Origin: an uncultured Bacteroidota bacterium
GTDB lineage: Bacteria > Bacteroidota > Bacteroidia > Chitinophagales > Chitinophagaceae
Assembly (NCBI GenBank): GCA_903877645.1
Contig: CAIRES010000022.1
Coordinates: 1-60,018 of the forward strand
Direction of reading: 5' to 3'
DNA length: 60,018 nucleotides
The first letter of the stretch is position 1, and each line of letters starts with the position of its first letter. The notes beneath the pieces are model-generated. The model saw only the letters and a list, made by a program, of their open reading frames with translations. It was not told where the DNA came from and did no database searches. Positions 7,913-17,648 of the stretch are shown piece by piece. The translations under genes were made by a program, and so were the position numbers.

Positions 7913-8125
7913 TCAACTCACATGCTCGTCGTTCCGGGCTATATCCCGGGTACTGCGGATGAGGCCAATGCCTGCGAAGAAAAATATAAGCCCGATGACA
8001 CAGCAAGTGGCTATCAGTTTTATATTATGTTCGCCCGATGAGTGGTTGACAAAGTTATATGCCCCAAACAGGAGTCCTAATACACCCAGCATTGTCAGTA
8101 TCACGCCTATTGCCCGCTTTTCCAT
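7913..8125 (-). CDS. Small two-helix membrane protein
   Basis: A 70-aa protein with two membrane segments (about 7-26 and 36-56) joined by a short polar loop (NHSSGEHN) and ending in a charged tail. Glycine-rich first helix. Short proteins of this plan are common in Bacteroidota; no function is known to me. The gene is divergent from the PagL-like gene at 8218. Confidence 0.7.
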   Translation of the reverse strand: MEKRAIGVILTMLGVLGLLFGAYNFVNHSSGEHNIKLIATCCVIGLIFFFAGIGLIRSTRDIARNDEHVS

Positions 8126-8217
8126 TGTTATGTTTTTGTATATAATCGTATAAATACTGTGCCTGTGGGTTCAACGCTCAGAAAATATCATTTAGCAGCC
8201 TATATTTGCGTTCATTT

Positions 8218-9345
8218 ATGTATAAGGTTTTGTTTGTCTGTGTGTTGTCGTTTACCTGTTCCCACCTTGTGGCACAAACGGGTAATAACGATGCGTTAGC
8301 AGGTTTTGGTATCGAATCCAACCTGCTGGCCGGTAAGATCATCAAACATTCACCGAAATTCACTGCGCCTATTCCCACATTGTCAGAGGCTTTGGATGTG
8401 AATTTTATCTGGCAGACCTATGGCCGTAAGGAGTGGCATCAAAGACGCAATTTCCCTTTGATAGGCGTGGGTATTACCTATACTAATTATGGTAATAATG
8501 CGGTTTTTGGGCAATGTGTAGGCATATATCCTAATCTGCAGATACCGTTGCTGCGCAGGGGGAAGTTTGAATGGACATTCAGGCTGGGAGACGGGATAGG
8601 GTATGTGACCAAAAGATACCAGGCCACAGCCCCTGTTGATACCATAAATACTGCTATTGGCTCACATCTTAATGACTTTGCTATTTTTATGATGGACCTG
8701 CGCTACCACATCAATGATCACTGGCATATACAGGTTGGCGCTAACTTTACCCATATTTCCAATGCCGATTTCCAACAGCCCAATCTTGGGGTGAATATGG
8801 CGGGGGCGCACATAGGTGTGCAGTATTATCCGCAGAACTGCCATCCCAAACGCATTATCAAAGAATTGCCCAAACTAAGTAACCGATGGCTGGCAGAAGC
8901 CAGATTAGGTATTGCTTATAACGAAGCCCGCGCGAAGGGGAACCCTGAATTGCCTACTTACCTGGCATCTGTGTATGTGAGCAGGAGGTGGTTGGGCAAG
9001 AATAAACTCTTCGGCGGTACCGATTATTCTTTCTCCGAGAGCACGCATGCCTTTTTAAAGAATTATGGTGTTGACCTTGGACACCAGGATGCCCACTCCT
9101 GGGATGGTGCTTTCTTTGTAGGTAACGAATTTTTGATCGGCAGGCTGGGCATTATGACGCAGGTGGGGGTATATTACCAGCAAACCTACCTGAGGCAAGA
9201 CCCTTATTATGAGAAGCTGGGTGGGAATTTCTATATTATCAATAATGAGCATGGCGTGGTGAAAGAACTGTTTGTATCTGCCCTGCTCAAGACGCATCTC
9301 ATTATTGCCGAATTTGCCGAGTTTGGCGTAGGCGCAGGTTTCTGA
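8218..9345 (+). CDS. PagL-like lipid A deacylase / acyloxyacyl hydrolase family outer membrane protein
   Basis: A 375-aa protein with a signal peptide ending at VAQ and beta-barrel character. The PagL-type segment FTHISNADFQQPNLGVN holds the His (179) and Ser (181) of the PagL active site. The position matching PagL Glu140 is Asn193. PagL removes the 3-O acyl chain of lipid A in the outer membrane. This protein is about twice as long as PagL; residues after about 220 form a second beta-rich region, a length usual for Bacteroidota members. The ATG at 8218 is chosen over a TTG at 8206 because TATATTTG (8201-8208) is a -7 box overlapping that TTG, again giving a very short leader. Confidence 0.82.
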   Translation: MYKVLFVCVLSFTCSHLVAQTGNNDALAGFGIESNLLAGKIIKHSPKFTAPIPTLSEALDVNFIWQTYGRKEWHQRRNFPLIGVGITYTNYGNNAVFGQCVGIYPNLQIPLLRRGKFEWTFRLGDGIGYVTKRYQATAPVDTINTAIGSHLNDFAIFMMDLRYHINDHWHIQVGANFTHISNADFQQPNLGVNMAGAHIGVQYYPQNCHPKRIIKELPKLSNRWLAEARLGIAYNEARAKGNPELPTYLASVYVSRRWLGKNKLFGGTDYSFSESTHAFLKNYGVDLGHQDAHSWDGAFFVGNEFLIGRLGIMTQVGVYYQQTYLRQDPYYEKLGGNFYIINNEHGVVKELFVSALLKTHLIIAEFAEFGVGAGF

Positions 9346-9432
9346 CCTGCATAAATTTTAATAAAACCATAAGGAAAAACTATAGCGCTACATGGCCATT
9401 TCGCCTAAATTGCATGTCTAAATCTATTCATC

Positions 9433-10071
9433 ATGGCATTACATTTAGGGGATACCGTTCCCGATTTCAAAGCAGTCACCACCAATGGCGACATTAGTTT
9501 TCATGATTACCTGGGCGATAGCTGGGGTGTGTTATTTTCGCATCCTGCAGATTATACACCGGTATGCACTACCGAGCTTGGACGCACAGCACAGTTGAAA
9601 GATGAGTTCGCTAAACGCAACGTAAAAGTGCTGGCAGTAAGTGTGGATCCATTGGATAAGCACCAGGGCTGGGTGAACGACATTAACGAAACCCAGAATA
9701 CTACAGTTGATTTCCCGATCATTGCAGATGCCGACCGCAATGTGGCTATGCTGTATGATATGATACACCCCAATGCATCTGCTACCGCTACTGTGCGTTC
9801 GCTGTTCGTAATTGGGCCGGATAAGAAGCTGAAGCTGTCTATTACCTATCCTGCATCTACCGGGCGTAATTTTGTGGAGGTTTTGCGTGTGATAGACTCC
9901 CTGCAGTTGACTGCCAATCATAGCGTAGCTACTCCTGCCGACTGGAAACATGGCGAAGACGTAATAGTAGTGCCGGCAGTATCCACCGAAGATGCCGAAA
10001 AGAAATTTCCGAAGGGATTGCGGATCGTAAAGCCTTACCTGCGTTATACGCCGCAGCCTGATCTGAATTAA
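9433..10071 (+). CDS. 1-Cys peroxiredoxin (Prx6 type)
   Basis: A 212-aa peroxiredoxin of the Prx6 subfamily that reduces hydrogen peroxide and organic peroxides. The catalytic motif is PVCTTELG with Cys45 as the peroxidatic cysteine. No second resolving cysteine is present in the protein. The C-terminal extension (from about 165) with FPKG and YLRYTPQP is typical of Prx6. Length is normal. It stands alone, with a strong terminator 22 bp downstream. Confidence 0.95.
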   Translation: MALHLGDTVPDFKAVTTNGDISFHDYLGDSWGVLFSHPADYTPVCTTELGRTAQLKDEFAKRNVKVLAVSVDPLDKHQGWVNDINETQNTTVDFPIIADADRNVAMLYDMIHPNASATATVRSLFVIGPDKKLKLSITYPASTGRNFVEVLRVIDSLQLTANHSVATPADWKHGEDVIVVPAVSTEDAEKKFPKGLRIVKPYLRYTPQPDLN

Positions 10072-10093
10072 TCGGATTGATTTATAAATAAGC

Positions 10094-10131
10094 GAGCCGC
10101 ATCTTTTATTGGATGCGGCTCTTTATTTTTA
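10094..10131 (+). terminator. Rho-independent terminator after the peroxiredoxin gene
   Basis: GAGCCGCATC (10094-10103) and GATGCGGCTC (10112-10121) form a perfect 10-bp stem with an 8-nt loop, followed by TTTATTTTT. Confidence 0.85.
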
Positions 10132-10149
10132 TTAGGTCATTACAAGATA

Positions 10150-13100
10150 TTACTGCACGATCACCTTCTGTATATACCTGCTGCCATCGGCAGTGATGGC
10201 GGATACAAAGTATAGACCTGCTGATACATTTAGTGAAACATCGGCAGGGGTGTTAGTATTGCTGACGAATTCCCTGATCTTTTCGCCTACCATATTGGTG
10301 ATCACATAATGCACCTGCTTGTCTGCTGCTGCCGAAAGCTGAATGGTGAAGCTGCCATTGTTCGGGTTAGGGAAAACAGTCAGTGTTGCATCGTTGGCAG
10401 TTGTCGTTTCCACACTTACAGGGTGGCATATACTGTCTTCATTTATGGTCACTACAAGTGTTTCAGTAATACTGCCACAACCATTGGTCACAGTATAAGT
10501 TACAGTATCCAATCCCGGAGTTATAGCCGCAATATTTCCTACAGCATCGAGGTAGGCATTGTCGTTGGATATTGTCCATGTGCCTCCGTGCGTGCTGTCT
10601 GCCAGGTGGGTAAGTTCATCGCGGCACAGGCTGGATGCACCTAAGATAGCATTGGAAGCCGGCGCTGTGTTTACAGTTAATGTTTTGCTTACGGTCACAC
10701 TGCCACACATATTGGTTACTGTGTAAGATATGTTTACCGTTCCTACGGTTACACCGTTCACGATTCCTGCCGCTACTGTTGCGTTGCCATTTGAACTGGC
10801 CCATGCCCCTGTAGCTGTCGCATCGGTAAGGGTAATATGGGCGCCTGTGCATACTTCATCAGCGCCGCTGATGGCTGCAACCACAGGGATGTCATTTACC
10901 GTTACAGTTTTGGTTGCGATGGCAGTGCCGCACATATTTGATTTGGTATAGCTGATCGTTTCAATCCCCCTGGAAAGGCCCGTGAGCGCACCTACAGCGC
11001 TTATGGTACCGGTAGCGCTGCTTGAGGTACTCCAGGTGCCTGCTGCTGTAGTATCGCCCATAATGATCGTGGTGCCACGGCATAGACTATCGAAGCCGGT
11101 AACAACCCCGGCATGTGGCAGTGGGTTCACGGTAACTAAGTAGGCCGCATACGCAGTACCACACATATTTGTAACAGTATAAGATACAATAGAAAGGCCG
11201 GATGAAGTGCCGGTAACTACACCTGAGGATGTGCCAATAGTGGCCGTGCTGCCAATGATACTCCAGGAGCCACTACCCGGCGCATCAGTAAGTGTAATAG
11301 AAGAGGCAACACATACATTAGTAGTGCCTGATATAGTTCCGCCTACCGGGAATCCAATAACGGTAAGTGGGAATGTGGCCGCCAGTGTGCCGCAAAGGTT
11401 AGATACGGTATAAGAAATAATGGTAGTGCCTGCACTCGATGCAGTTACATCACCGGATGTATTTATAAAAGCTACGCCGCCTACTGTACTGCTCCATGAT
11501 CCGCTGCCTGCGAGATCGGTAAGTGTGGTAGTGCCGCCGATGCACAGGCTGTCGATACCGGAAATAGTGCCGGTAACCGGCGCACCTTGAACAAGTATGC
11601 TCCATGTGGAGGATAGAGTACCACAGCCGTTGGAAACAGTATAGGAAATAACAGCAGTGCCGGCACCGAGCCCGGTGACAACACCGAGGGAATTAACAGA
11701 GGCAATGCCAAAGGAAGTAGTACTCCAGCCGCCGCCTGTAACGCTTTCCGACAAAGGAGTGGTAGATCCGGCACAAATGGCAGTTGTACCCGTAATCGAA
11801 CCAGGATCGGGTAACGGATCAACCGTGATCGTAAACGAATCAGTTGCCGATCCGCATGATGCTGTTACGGTATAAATGATGGTATCCACACCTGCTGTGG
11901 TGGCATAAACAATACCTGTGCTGCCTATACTCACATTGGAATTTGTAGCGCTCCATGCACCGCCGGTTACTGTCTCAGATACACTGGTAGAGAAGCCGGC
12001 GCAGATAGATGAAGGGCCGGAGATGACACCGGCATAAGGAGTAGTGCTTACCGTTAGTGTAAATGTTGCTGTAGCAGTGCCGCAACCGTTGGTAACTGCA
12101 TACATGATCGTATCAACACCTAATGAAACGCCGGTTACTACGCCACCTACTACGGTTGCATTGCCGTTGGTTGCGCTCCATGTACCTCCCGCACTGCCTG
12201 TGCTTGTCAGCGTAGTAGAAGATAATGGACAAATATTAGAAGCGCCGCTGATGGTACCTGCAACTGGCAACGGGTTGATAGTGAACTCCATTTCTGTCAT
12301 GTTGCTGCAACCCATTGTATTGGTATACGTATACTTAACAGAGTCTATACCCGCAGAAATACCGGTTACTTCACCGGCAGTGCCAACAGAAGCATTGCCC
12401 AGCAATACGCTCCATGTGCCGCCGGTGGTTGCATCTGCGAGTGCAACGGAATCGCCCAGGCAAACAAATGCTGTACCTGTTATGGCAGCAACTGCAGGCA
12501 ATGCGTTTACTGTGATCGGCAGCATTACAACAGTAGTTGTACCACAGGTATTGGTAACAGAGTATTTTATTGTATCCACACCTGCAATACTGCCTGTTAC
12601 CACGCCGCCTACGACAGAGGCATTGGCGTTTGTTGCGCCCCAGATTCCGCCAAGAGTATCTTCAGTTAATGTGATCGTAGAACCCACGCAAACCTGGCTA
12701 AGTCCGGCAATGGTATCAACAATGCTGGCAGGGCAGGGCGGACTAATTCTTCTCACCCGATTATTTGTTTGATCAACGACAAAGAGGTCACCGACGCTGT
12801 CGATTGCCATACCGAATACAATGCTTAACTCGGCAGCAGTGGCCGGGCCACCATCTCCATAATAAGCACTCGTTCCGTTTCCACTCAAAGTAGAAATGAC
12901 CCCTGAATTATTGATCTTCCTTACACGATAGTTATATGCATCACAAAAATAGACATTCCCGGCATTGTCGGTACTAATTCCAAGAGGAATGCTTATTTCC
13001 GCAGCAGTAGCTGCGATTCCGTCGGCGCTAAAGCCAATAGTCCCGTTCCCGGCAAAGTTATTGGTGATGCCCGCAGTATTGACCATATAGATATGATTGG

Positions 13101-13845
13101 AACCCTGGTCAGTGATATATAAATTACCGGTGCGATCGAGCGCAACGTACGTAGGAGAATTCATACCGGTAGCTGTGGCCGCAACCCCCGATGTATATGG
13201 CCCCGTGGTGCCGTCGCCTGCTACAGTAGTGATGATTCCAAAAGTATCTACCTTCCTGATCTTATGATTTCCATAGTCGGCAATAAAAAGATTGCCGATA
13301 CTATCAACCGCTAACCCGTTTGGAAAATATAAATAGGCAGCAGTAGCCGGTCCACCATCGCCACCGGAACCATAAATGGTAACGATAGGATAGCCTGCAT
13401 ATTTGGTGATCGTTCCGGAGGGGGTTATTTTCATGACCCATTGATTGTAGACATCAGACACATATACGTTGCCTTTACTGTCAGTAGCAATGCCTTCGAT
13501 ATTACGAAAACCGTCAGCAAAGCTCCCTATAGTTGTTATTATACCAGCAGTAGAAACTTTTAAAACCGTAGATGAGTTGGCAGTGATGTAGAGATTACCT
13601 GCTCTATCCACAGCAACACTTTTCGCTGTATTCAGGCCTGCGGCAGTAGCTGCTACCCCGTCACCAGGATATGTGGTAGTTCCATTGCCCGCTACGGTGG
13701 TTATTATTTGTCCATATGCGGTGGTGCCAACCGAAAATAAAGCAGCCAGCAATATGGTTGTGATAAATTTTCCGGGTTTAAATGGAAATAGTAGTTTTTT
13801 AGGTGTCATAAGCATTCTTTTTTGTTGTCTTGAGTTATGTTTCAA
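10150..13845 (-). CDS. Large secreted NHL-repeat and Ig-like-repeat protein with type IX sorting domain
   Basis: A 1231-aa secreted protein. A signal peptide (to about 46, ending AYGQ) is followed by six NHL repeats of about 45-60 aa (residues about 47-375), each with patterns such as GNLYITD and VRKI, probably a six-bladed beta-propeller. Then come ten Ig-like repeats of about 76 aa (about 375-1145), each starting with a C-x-G turn, followed by GTWS and ending YTVTNxCG. The last about 80 residues are a type A Por sorting domain (LTVFPNPNNGSFTIQL to YIQKVIVQ) directing export through the type IX system. In-frame methionines at residues 11 and 13 are alternative starts. Likely a cell-surface or extracellular adhesin or scaffold; ligand unknown. 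Confidence 0.9.
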   Translation of the reverse strand: MKHNSRQQKRMLMTPKKLLFPFKPGKFITTILLAALFSVGTTAYGQIITTVAGNGTTTYPGDGVAATAAGLNTAKSVAVDRAGNLYITANSSTVLKVSTAGIITTIGSFADGFRNIEGIATDSKGNVYVSDVYNQWVMKITPSGTITKYAGYPIVTIYGSGGDGGPATAAYLYFPNGLAVDSIGNLFIADYGNHKIRKVDTFGIITTVAGDGTTGPYTSGVAATATGMNSPTYVALDRTGNLYITDQGSNHIYMVNTAGITNNFAGNGTIGFSADGIAATAAEISIPLGISTDNAGNVYFCDAYNYRVRKINNSGVISTLSGNGTSAYYGDGGPATAAELSIVFGMAIDSVGDLFVVDQTNNRVRRISPPCPASIVDTIAGLSQVCVGSTITLTEDTLGGIWGATNANASVVGGVVTGSIAGVDTIKYSVTNTCGTTTVVMLPITVNALPAVAAITGTAFVCLGDSVALADATTGGTWSVLLGNASVGTAGEVTGISAGIDSVKYTYTNTMGCSNMTEMEFTINPLPVAGTISGASNICPLSSTTLTSTGSAGGTWSATNGNATVVGGVVTGVSLGVDTIMYAVTNGCGTATATFTLTVSTTPYAGVISGPSSICAGFSTSVSETVTGGAWSATNSNVSIGSTGIVYATTAGVDTIIYTVTASCGSATDSFTITVDPLPDPGSITGTTAICAGSTTPLSESVTGGGWSTTSFGIASVNSLGVVTGLGAGTAVISYTVSNGCGTLSSTWSILVQGAPVTGTISGIDSLCIGGTTTLTDLAGSGSWSSTVGGVAFINTSGDVTASSAGTTIISYTVSNLCGTLAATFPLTVIGFPVGGTISGTTNVCVASSITLTDAPGSGSWSIIGSTATIGTSSGVVTGTSSGLSIVSYTVTNMCGTAYAAYLVTVNPLPHAGVVTGFDSLCRGTTIIMGDTTAAGTWSTSSSATGTISAVGALTGLSRGIETISYTKSNMCGTAIATKTVTVNDIPVVAAISGADEVCTGAHITLTDATATGAWASSNGNATVAAGIVNGVTVGTVNISYTVTNMCGSVTVSKTLTVNTAPASNAILGASSLCRDELTHLADSTHGGTWTISNDNAYLDAVGNIAAITPGLDTVTYTVTNGCGSITETLVVTINEDSICHPVSVETTTANDATLTVFPNPNNGSFTIQLSAAADKQVHYVITNMVGEKIREFVSNTNTPADVSLNVSAGLYFVSAITADGSRYIQKVIVQ

Positions 13846-13929
13846 AGATAGTACATTTTTCAGATGTTGCGGCTATTATATTTTAAATTAAAAAATAACA
13901 AGAAGCAAAAAAATCACCTGTGCTTATAT

Positions 13930-13937
13930 TACCTTCG
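13930..13937 (+). promoter_or_regulatory. -7 box of the sucC promoter
   Basis: TACCTTCG fits the TAnnTTTG box with one change and ends 17 bp before the sucC ATG. No clear -33 box at the right distance was seen. Confidence 0.45.
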
Positions 13938-13954
13938 CACAAAATTTCCAGAAG

Positions 13955-15175
13955 ATGAATTTACATGAGTACCAGGCCAAAGAACTGCTGAAACGCTACA
14001 ATGTGCCCACACAGGAAGGTATAGCTGTGGAAAAAGTAGAGGACGCTGTAAATGCTTATAAAAAGATAGCCGTAGAAACAGGCTCCAAATTTGCCGTTTT
14101 AAAAGCCCAGATCCATGCCGGTGGCCGTGGTAAAGGCCGTATAAAGGAAGTACCTGACCAGAGTGGGGTAGTAGTAGTGAAAAGCGCTGAAGACGTAGAG
14201 CATGTAGCACACAACATCCTGGGCAATACACTGGTAACTATACAAACAGGCGCAGCAGGCAAGAAAGTGAATAAGATACTCATAGCGCAGGACATGTATT
14301 ATGATGGCCCGAGCGACCGTAAGGAATTTTATCTTTCTGTATTGCTGGACCGTGCTACCAAGCAGAATGTGATCATGTACAGTACAGAAGGTGGTATGGA
14401 CATTGAAGAAGTGGCCCACAGCACCCCTGAAAAAATATATAAAGAGTGGGTACACCCCGGTATGCCGTTACAGGCTTTCCAGGCGCGTAAGATCGCTTTC
14501 AACTTTGGCCTCAGCGGCACCGCGTTCAAGAATATGGTGAAGTTTGTGACCAATATCTATGATGCATATGTAGGCCTGGACTGCTCTATGCTGGAGATCA
14601 ACCCGCTGTTCAAATCGGCTGATGACAAGATACTGGCTGTGGATTGCAAAATGAACGTTGATGACAACGCCCTCATGCGCCACCCTGATCTTGCCGATAT
14701 GCGCGACAAGAGCGAAGAAGACCCAACTGAAGTAGAAGCAGGTGAATTCAACCTGAACTATGTGAAGCTGGACGGCAATGTGGGCTGCATGGTGAACGGC
14801 GCAGGACTGGCTATGGCTACCATGGATATGATCAAGCTGGCCGGTGGCGAGCCTGCTAACTTCCTGGACGTAGGCGGTACTGCCAATGCCCAAACAGTAG
14901 AAGCAGGTTTCCGCATCATACTGAAAGACCCGCATGTAAAGGCGATACTCATCAATATCTTCGGAGGCATTGTTCGTTGCGACCGTGTGGCTGCGGGTGT
15001 TATCGAGGCCTACAATAAGCTGGGTAATATCAATATCCCGATCATCGTGCGCCTGCAAGGCACCAATGCCGAAGCGGCAAAGGAATTGATCGTCAACTCA
15101 GGCCTCAAGGTACAGTCTGCTATCCTCCTCAGCGAGGCTGCTGCGCTGGTGCAGAAGGCGGTAAGCGCTAATTAA
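13955..15175 (+). CDS. sucC: Succinate-CoA ligase, ADP-forming, beta subunit
   Basis: A 406-aa beta subunit of succinyl-CoA synthetase, which converts succinyl-CoA, ADP and phosphate to succinate, CoA and ATP in the TCA cycle. The ATP-grasp domain begins with MNLHEYQAKELLKRY and includes KAQIHAGGRGK. The C-terminal ligase domain has NGAGLAMATMD and the glycine loop NIFGGIVRCD that contacts the alpha subunit and phosphohistidine. Length is slightly above the usual 385-400. The alpha subunit gene sucD is not adjacent: a terminator follows directly and the next gene is on the other strand, as is often the case in this phylum. Confidence 0.96.
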   Translation: MNLHEYQAKELLKRYNVPTQEGIAVEKVEDAVNAYKKIAVETGSKFAVLKAQIHAGGRGKGRIKEVPDQSGVVVVKSAEDVEHVAHNILGNTLVTIQTGAAGKKVNKILIAQDMYYDGPSDRKEFYLSVLLDRATKQNVIMYSTEGGMDIEEVAHSTPEKIYKEWVHPGMPLQAFQARKIAFNFGLSGTAFKNMVKFVTNIYDAYVGLDCSMLEINPLFKSADDKILAVDCKMNVDDNALMRHPDLADMRDKSEEDPTEVEAGEFNLNYVKLDGNVGCMVNGAGLAMATMDMIKLAGGEPANFLDVGGTANAQTVEAGFRIILKDPHVKAILINIFGGIVRCDRVAAGVIEAYNKLGNINIPIIVRLQGTNAEAAKELIVNSGLKVQSAILLSEAAALVQKAVSAN

Positions 15176-15197
15176 TACCTATAGTTAATTCAAATAG

Positions 15198-15232
15198 AAA
15201 GAGCCGATCCTGTGAAGGGATCGGCTCTTTTC
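15198..15232 (+). terminator. Rho-independent terminator after sucC
   Basis: AAAGAGCCGATCC (15198-15210) pairs with GGATCGGCTCTTT (15218-15230), a 13-bp perfect stem with a 7-nt loop, followed by T residues. Confidence 0.88.
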
Positions 15233-15273
15233 GTTTAAAATATTTCCCGATGTGGGTGGAAACGCATCTTTAA

Positions 15274-16485
15274 TTAAATATCCATCTTATTCCTCAGCTC
15301 CTGTGGTATACCGTTCTTATGAAGCAGTATGCCTGTGGTTTTGTACTTCATGTAGGCTTTGCTCACATAAAGATAACCTTTGTAGTCGTTCTTGTCGCCC
15401 CACGAGTTCTTGACAATATAGTATTTCTTGCCGTTCTGGTCGGCTGCAAGGCCTACAATGTGCATGCCATGATCGTCAGTGGTTTCGTAGTCATCAAATG
15501 CCTTCTGCCTCATCTCCTGTGTGATCACTCTTTCATCCTTAGGGCCATCAAACATGTACTTCTTTTCGCTGTCGTCCATGTCCTCGTAATCCTTCTCAGG
15601 TACAAAAGCCACGCCGTTCTTCCAACTGAAGTATTTTTCGCTCACATCAGCCGCCCATGATACAGTAAATCCTTTGTTCAGCGCATTATCGATGATGTCG
15701 GTGATGTCTTCCATCTTTACATTATACACCTGCTGAAAAGCCCAGTTGTCGGGCACCATGAACATGGTTTTCTTGTAGTATGGAGCGGTAGTTACAGAGC
15801 CCAGTTCCACATAGTCTTCGGGGTGAATACCTACACGTTCAGCAGCAAAAGATTGTGGGGTATAGGTCTTATTATCCCATTTGAATGTTTTAGGTATGGC
15901 ACCCAGGTATTCATCCAGTACATCATCGTAGGCTTTTTTCCATGATGGGGTCAGCTTGCCGTTGTGGTTGGCCACTACAGCATCCAGCATACCTTTCAGC
16001 AGTGCCTGCATTTCGGCAAATTTGTTCTTGGTAGTGCCATAGTGTAGTCCTGTATATACTTCCTGTGGCATAGCGCCATACTTGGCATACATATTGATCA
16101 CGTCGTGGCACTCGCCGCCATCACCCCAGCCCAGGCCGCCATGCATTTGCACATAGGCATCGGCCTTATCCATATACACACAATGCGCGCTGAAGATAGG
16201 CGCCAGTTCTATAGGCTCCTTACCCATACGCATCATCTCGCTTTCAAGGAAGGAGTTGGTAGAATAGCTCCAGCAGGTACCTGAGCTGGCCTGGTTCTTT
16301 ACGCTTGTATGCTCCAGATCTATCAGCTTGGTGAAGTGGTACTTGGTATTGTCATCGGGCTTGTTTATGGTTACCAGCCCCCCGCTTGTATAGCTTTTGT
16401 TCGATTCTACCTTTTTTATCAGATCGTCCTGTGCATTTGCCAGCATAGGCAGCGCCAGCAGGGCTACCAACATTGATTTTTTCAT
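15274..16485 (-). CDS. C1B-family cysteine peptidase (bleomycin hydrolase / aminopeptidase C type)
   Basis: A 403-aa papain-fold peptidase of family C1B. The catalytic set is visible: Gln65 and Cys71 in NQASSGTCWSYS, His in DDHGMHIVG (about 345) and Asn in IVKNSWGDK (about 365). Family members act as aminopeptidases, usually hexameric with the C-terminus in the active site. Unlike cytosolic PepC, this one has a signal peptide (1-19, ending ANAQ) and so is probably periplasmic, as is common in Bacteroidota. Length is a little below the usual 440-450. It converges with sucC and is the only gene on its transcript. Confidence 0.92.
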   Translation of the reverse strand: MKKSMLVALLALPMLANAQDDLIKKVESNKSYTSGGLVTINKPDDNTKYHFTKLIDLEHTSVKNQASSGTCWSYSTNSFLESEMMRMGKEPIELAPIFSAHCVYMDKADAYVQMHGGLGWGDGGECHDVINMYAKYGAMPQEVYTGLHYGTTKNKFAEMQALLKGMLDAVVANHNGKLTPSWKKAYDDVLDEYLGAIPKTFKWDNKTYTPQSFAAERVGIHPEDYVELGSVTTAPYYKKTMFMVPDNWAFQQVYNVKMEDITDIIDNALNKGFTVSWAADVSEKYFSWKNGVAFVPEKDYEDMDDSEKKYMFDGPKDERVITQEMRQKAFDDYETTDDHGMHIVGLAADQNGKKYYIVKNSWGDKNDYKGYLYVSKAYMKYKTTGILLHKNGIPQELRNKMDI

Positions 16486-16659
16486 TTCCCTTTAAATTTT
16501 TGAGTTCTGTAAAAATACCAATATATCTGATACGGAGGTAACAATATTGGGGTGAATAAAATAGGGGGAATTATCTGTAAAATACAGTCTGTCTTGCAAT
16601 TGCAGATAGGTAATATCTTTATTTAGATAATTTTAACGCCGCTTTACAAGTAGTGGTAT

Positions 16660-16667
16660 TACTTTTG
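16660..16667 (+). promoter_or_regulatory. -7 box for the first OmpA-family gene
   Basis: TACTTTTG matches TAnnTTTG and ends 20 bp before the ATG at 16688. No -33 box at normal spacing is obvious. Confidence 0.5.
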
Positions 16668-16687
16668 CATATCCAACTCTCACAACC

Positions 16688-17584
16688 ATGCGTAAAATTT
16701 TCTTTATTGTAGCAGGCTCCTGCCTTTTTTCTTCTTTATTCTTTTCTTCGTGTATTGTTTCTAAAAAGAAATACCTCGAGGCTACCGGTCGGGCCGATAA
16801 AGAACATGCCGACAATGTAGCGCTCAACAAGCGTGTTGAAGAACAATCGGCACAGATAGACGGCCTGAGTGGCAATATCAGGGACCTCAAAGGGGTACGG
16901 GACGGCCTCAATAAACGTGTAGCAGGCCTGCGCGACAGCATCAGCAACCTCGAAGATAATGTAGCTGCACTTAATAGTAAGATCAGCAGGCTGGGCGATG
17001 AGAACAAGACCACAGCCAATCAGTTGAGCAGCACCAAGGAGCAGATAGCCGCACAGCGCAAACGCCTGGAACAACTGCAGGAACTCATAGATCAACAGCA
17101 GAACGCCACCGAAGCCTTGCGCAAGAAAATAGCACATGCGCTTGAAGGGTTCAACAGCAGCGAGCTGACCATTACCGAAAAGAACGGCAAGGTATACATC
17201 AGTATGCAGGAGAGCCTGCTGTTCCCGTCGGGTAGCGCAGAGGTGAACCCGAAGGGAAAGGATGCATTGTCTAAGGTAGCCAGTGTACTTAATACCAACT
17301 CAGATATTAACATAGACATTGAAGGCCATACCGATAGCCTGCCGATACATACCAAGGTATATTCCGACAACTGGTCGCTAAGTACAGCCCGCGCTACCTC
17401 TATTGCGCATGTGCTGATCGATGAGTACAAAGTATCTCCGGCAAAACTGATAGCCAGTGGCCGAAGCGAGTACGATCCTATCGCGCCAAACAGCACACCT
17501 GAAGGACGCGCAAAGAACCGCCGCACAGAGATCATACTGGAGCCTAAGCTGGATGAGCTGATGCAGTTGCTGAATAAGAAGTAG
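16688..17584 (+). CDS. OmpA-family peptidoglycan-binding lipoprotein (copy 1)
   Basis: A 298-aa outer membrane lipoprotein. The signal peptide ends at the lipobox FFSSC. Residues about 35-150 form a long coiled coil with heptads and a Gln-rich end. Residues about 165-290 are an OmpA/MotB domain: LLFPSGSAEVNPKGKDAL, then IEGHTDSLP and the peptidoglycan-contact stretch SGRSEYDP to KNRRTEIILEP. It should tether the outer membrane to the cell wall. It is followed after a terminator by a close paralogue with the same plan, a tandem duplication. Confidence 0.9.
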   Translation: MRKIFFIVAGSCLFSSLFFSSCIVSKKKYLEATGRADKEHADNVALNKRVEEQSAQIDGLSGNIRDLKGVRDGLNKRVAGLRDSISNLEDNVAALNSKISRLGDENKTTANQLSSTKEQIAAQRKRLEQLQELIDQQQNATEALRKKIAHALEGFNSSELTITEKNGKVYISMQESLLFPSGSAEVNPKGKDALSKVASVLNTNSDINIDIEGHTDSLPIHTKVYSDNWSLSTARATSIAHVLIDEYKVSPAKLIASGRSEYDPIAPNSTPEGRAKNRRTEIILEPKLDELMQLLNKK

Positions 17585-17603
17585 TAGCCTCAATGATATT
17601 TTG

Positions 17604-17635
17604 AAGCCTCGTGGATATCCCGCGAGGCTTTTTTT
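17604..17635 (+). terminator. Rho-independent terminator between the OmpA paralogues
   Basis: AAGCCTCG (17604-17611) pairs with CGAGGCTT (17623-17630) and is followed by a run of T. Confidence 0.82.
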
Positions 17636-17648
17636 GTGCGAGTAAAAA

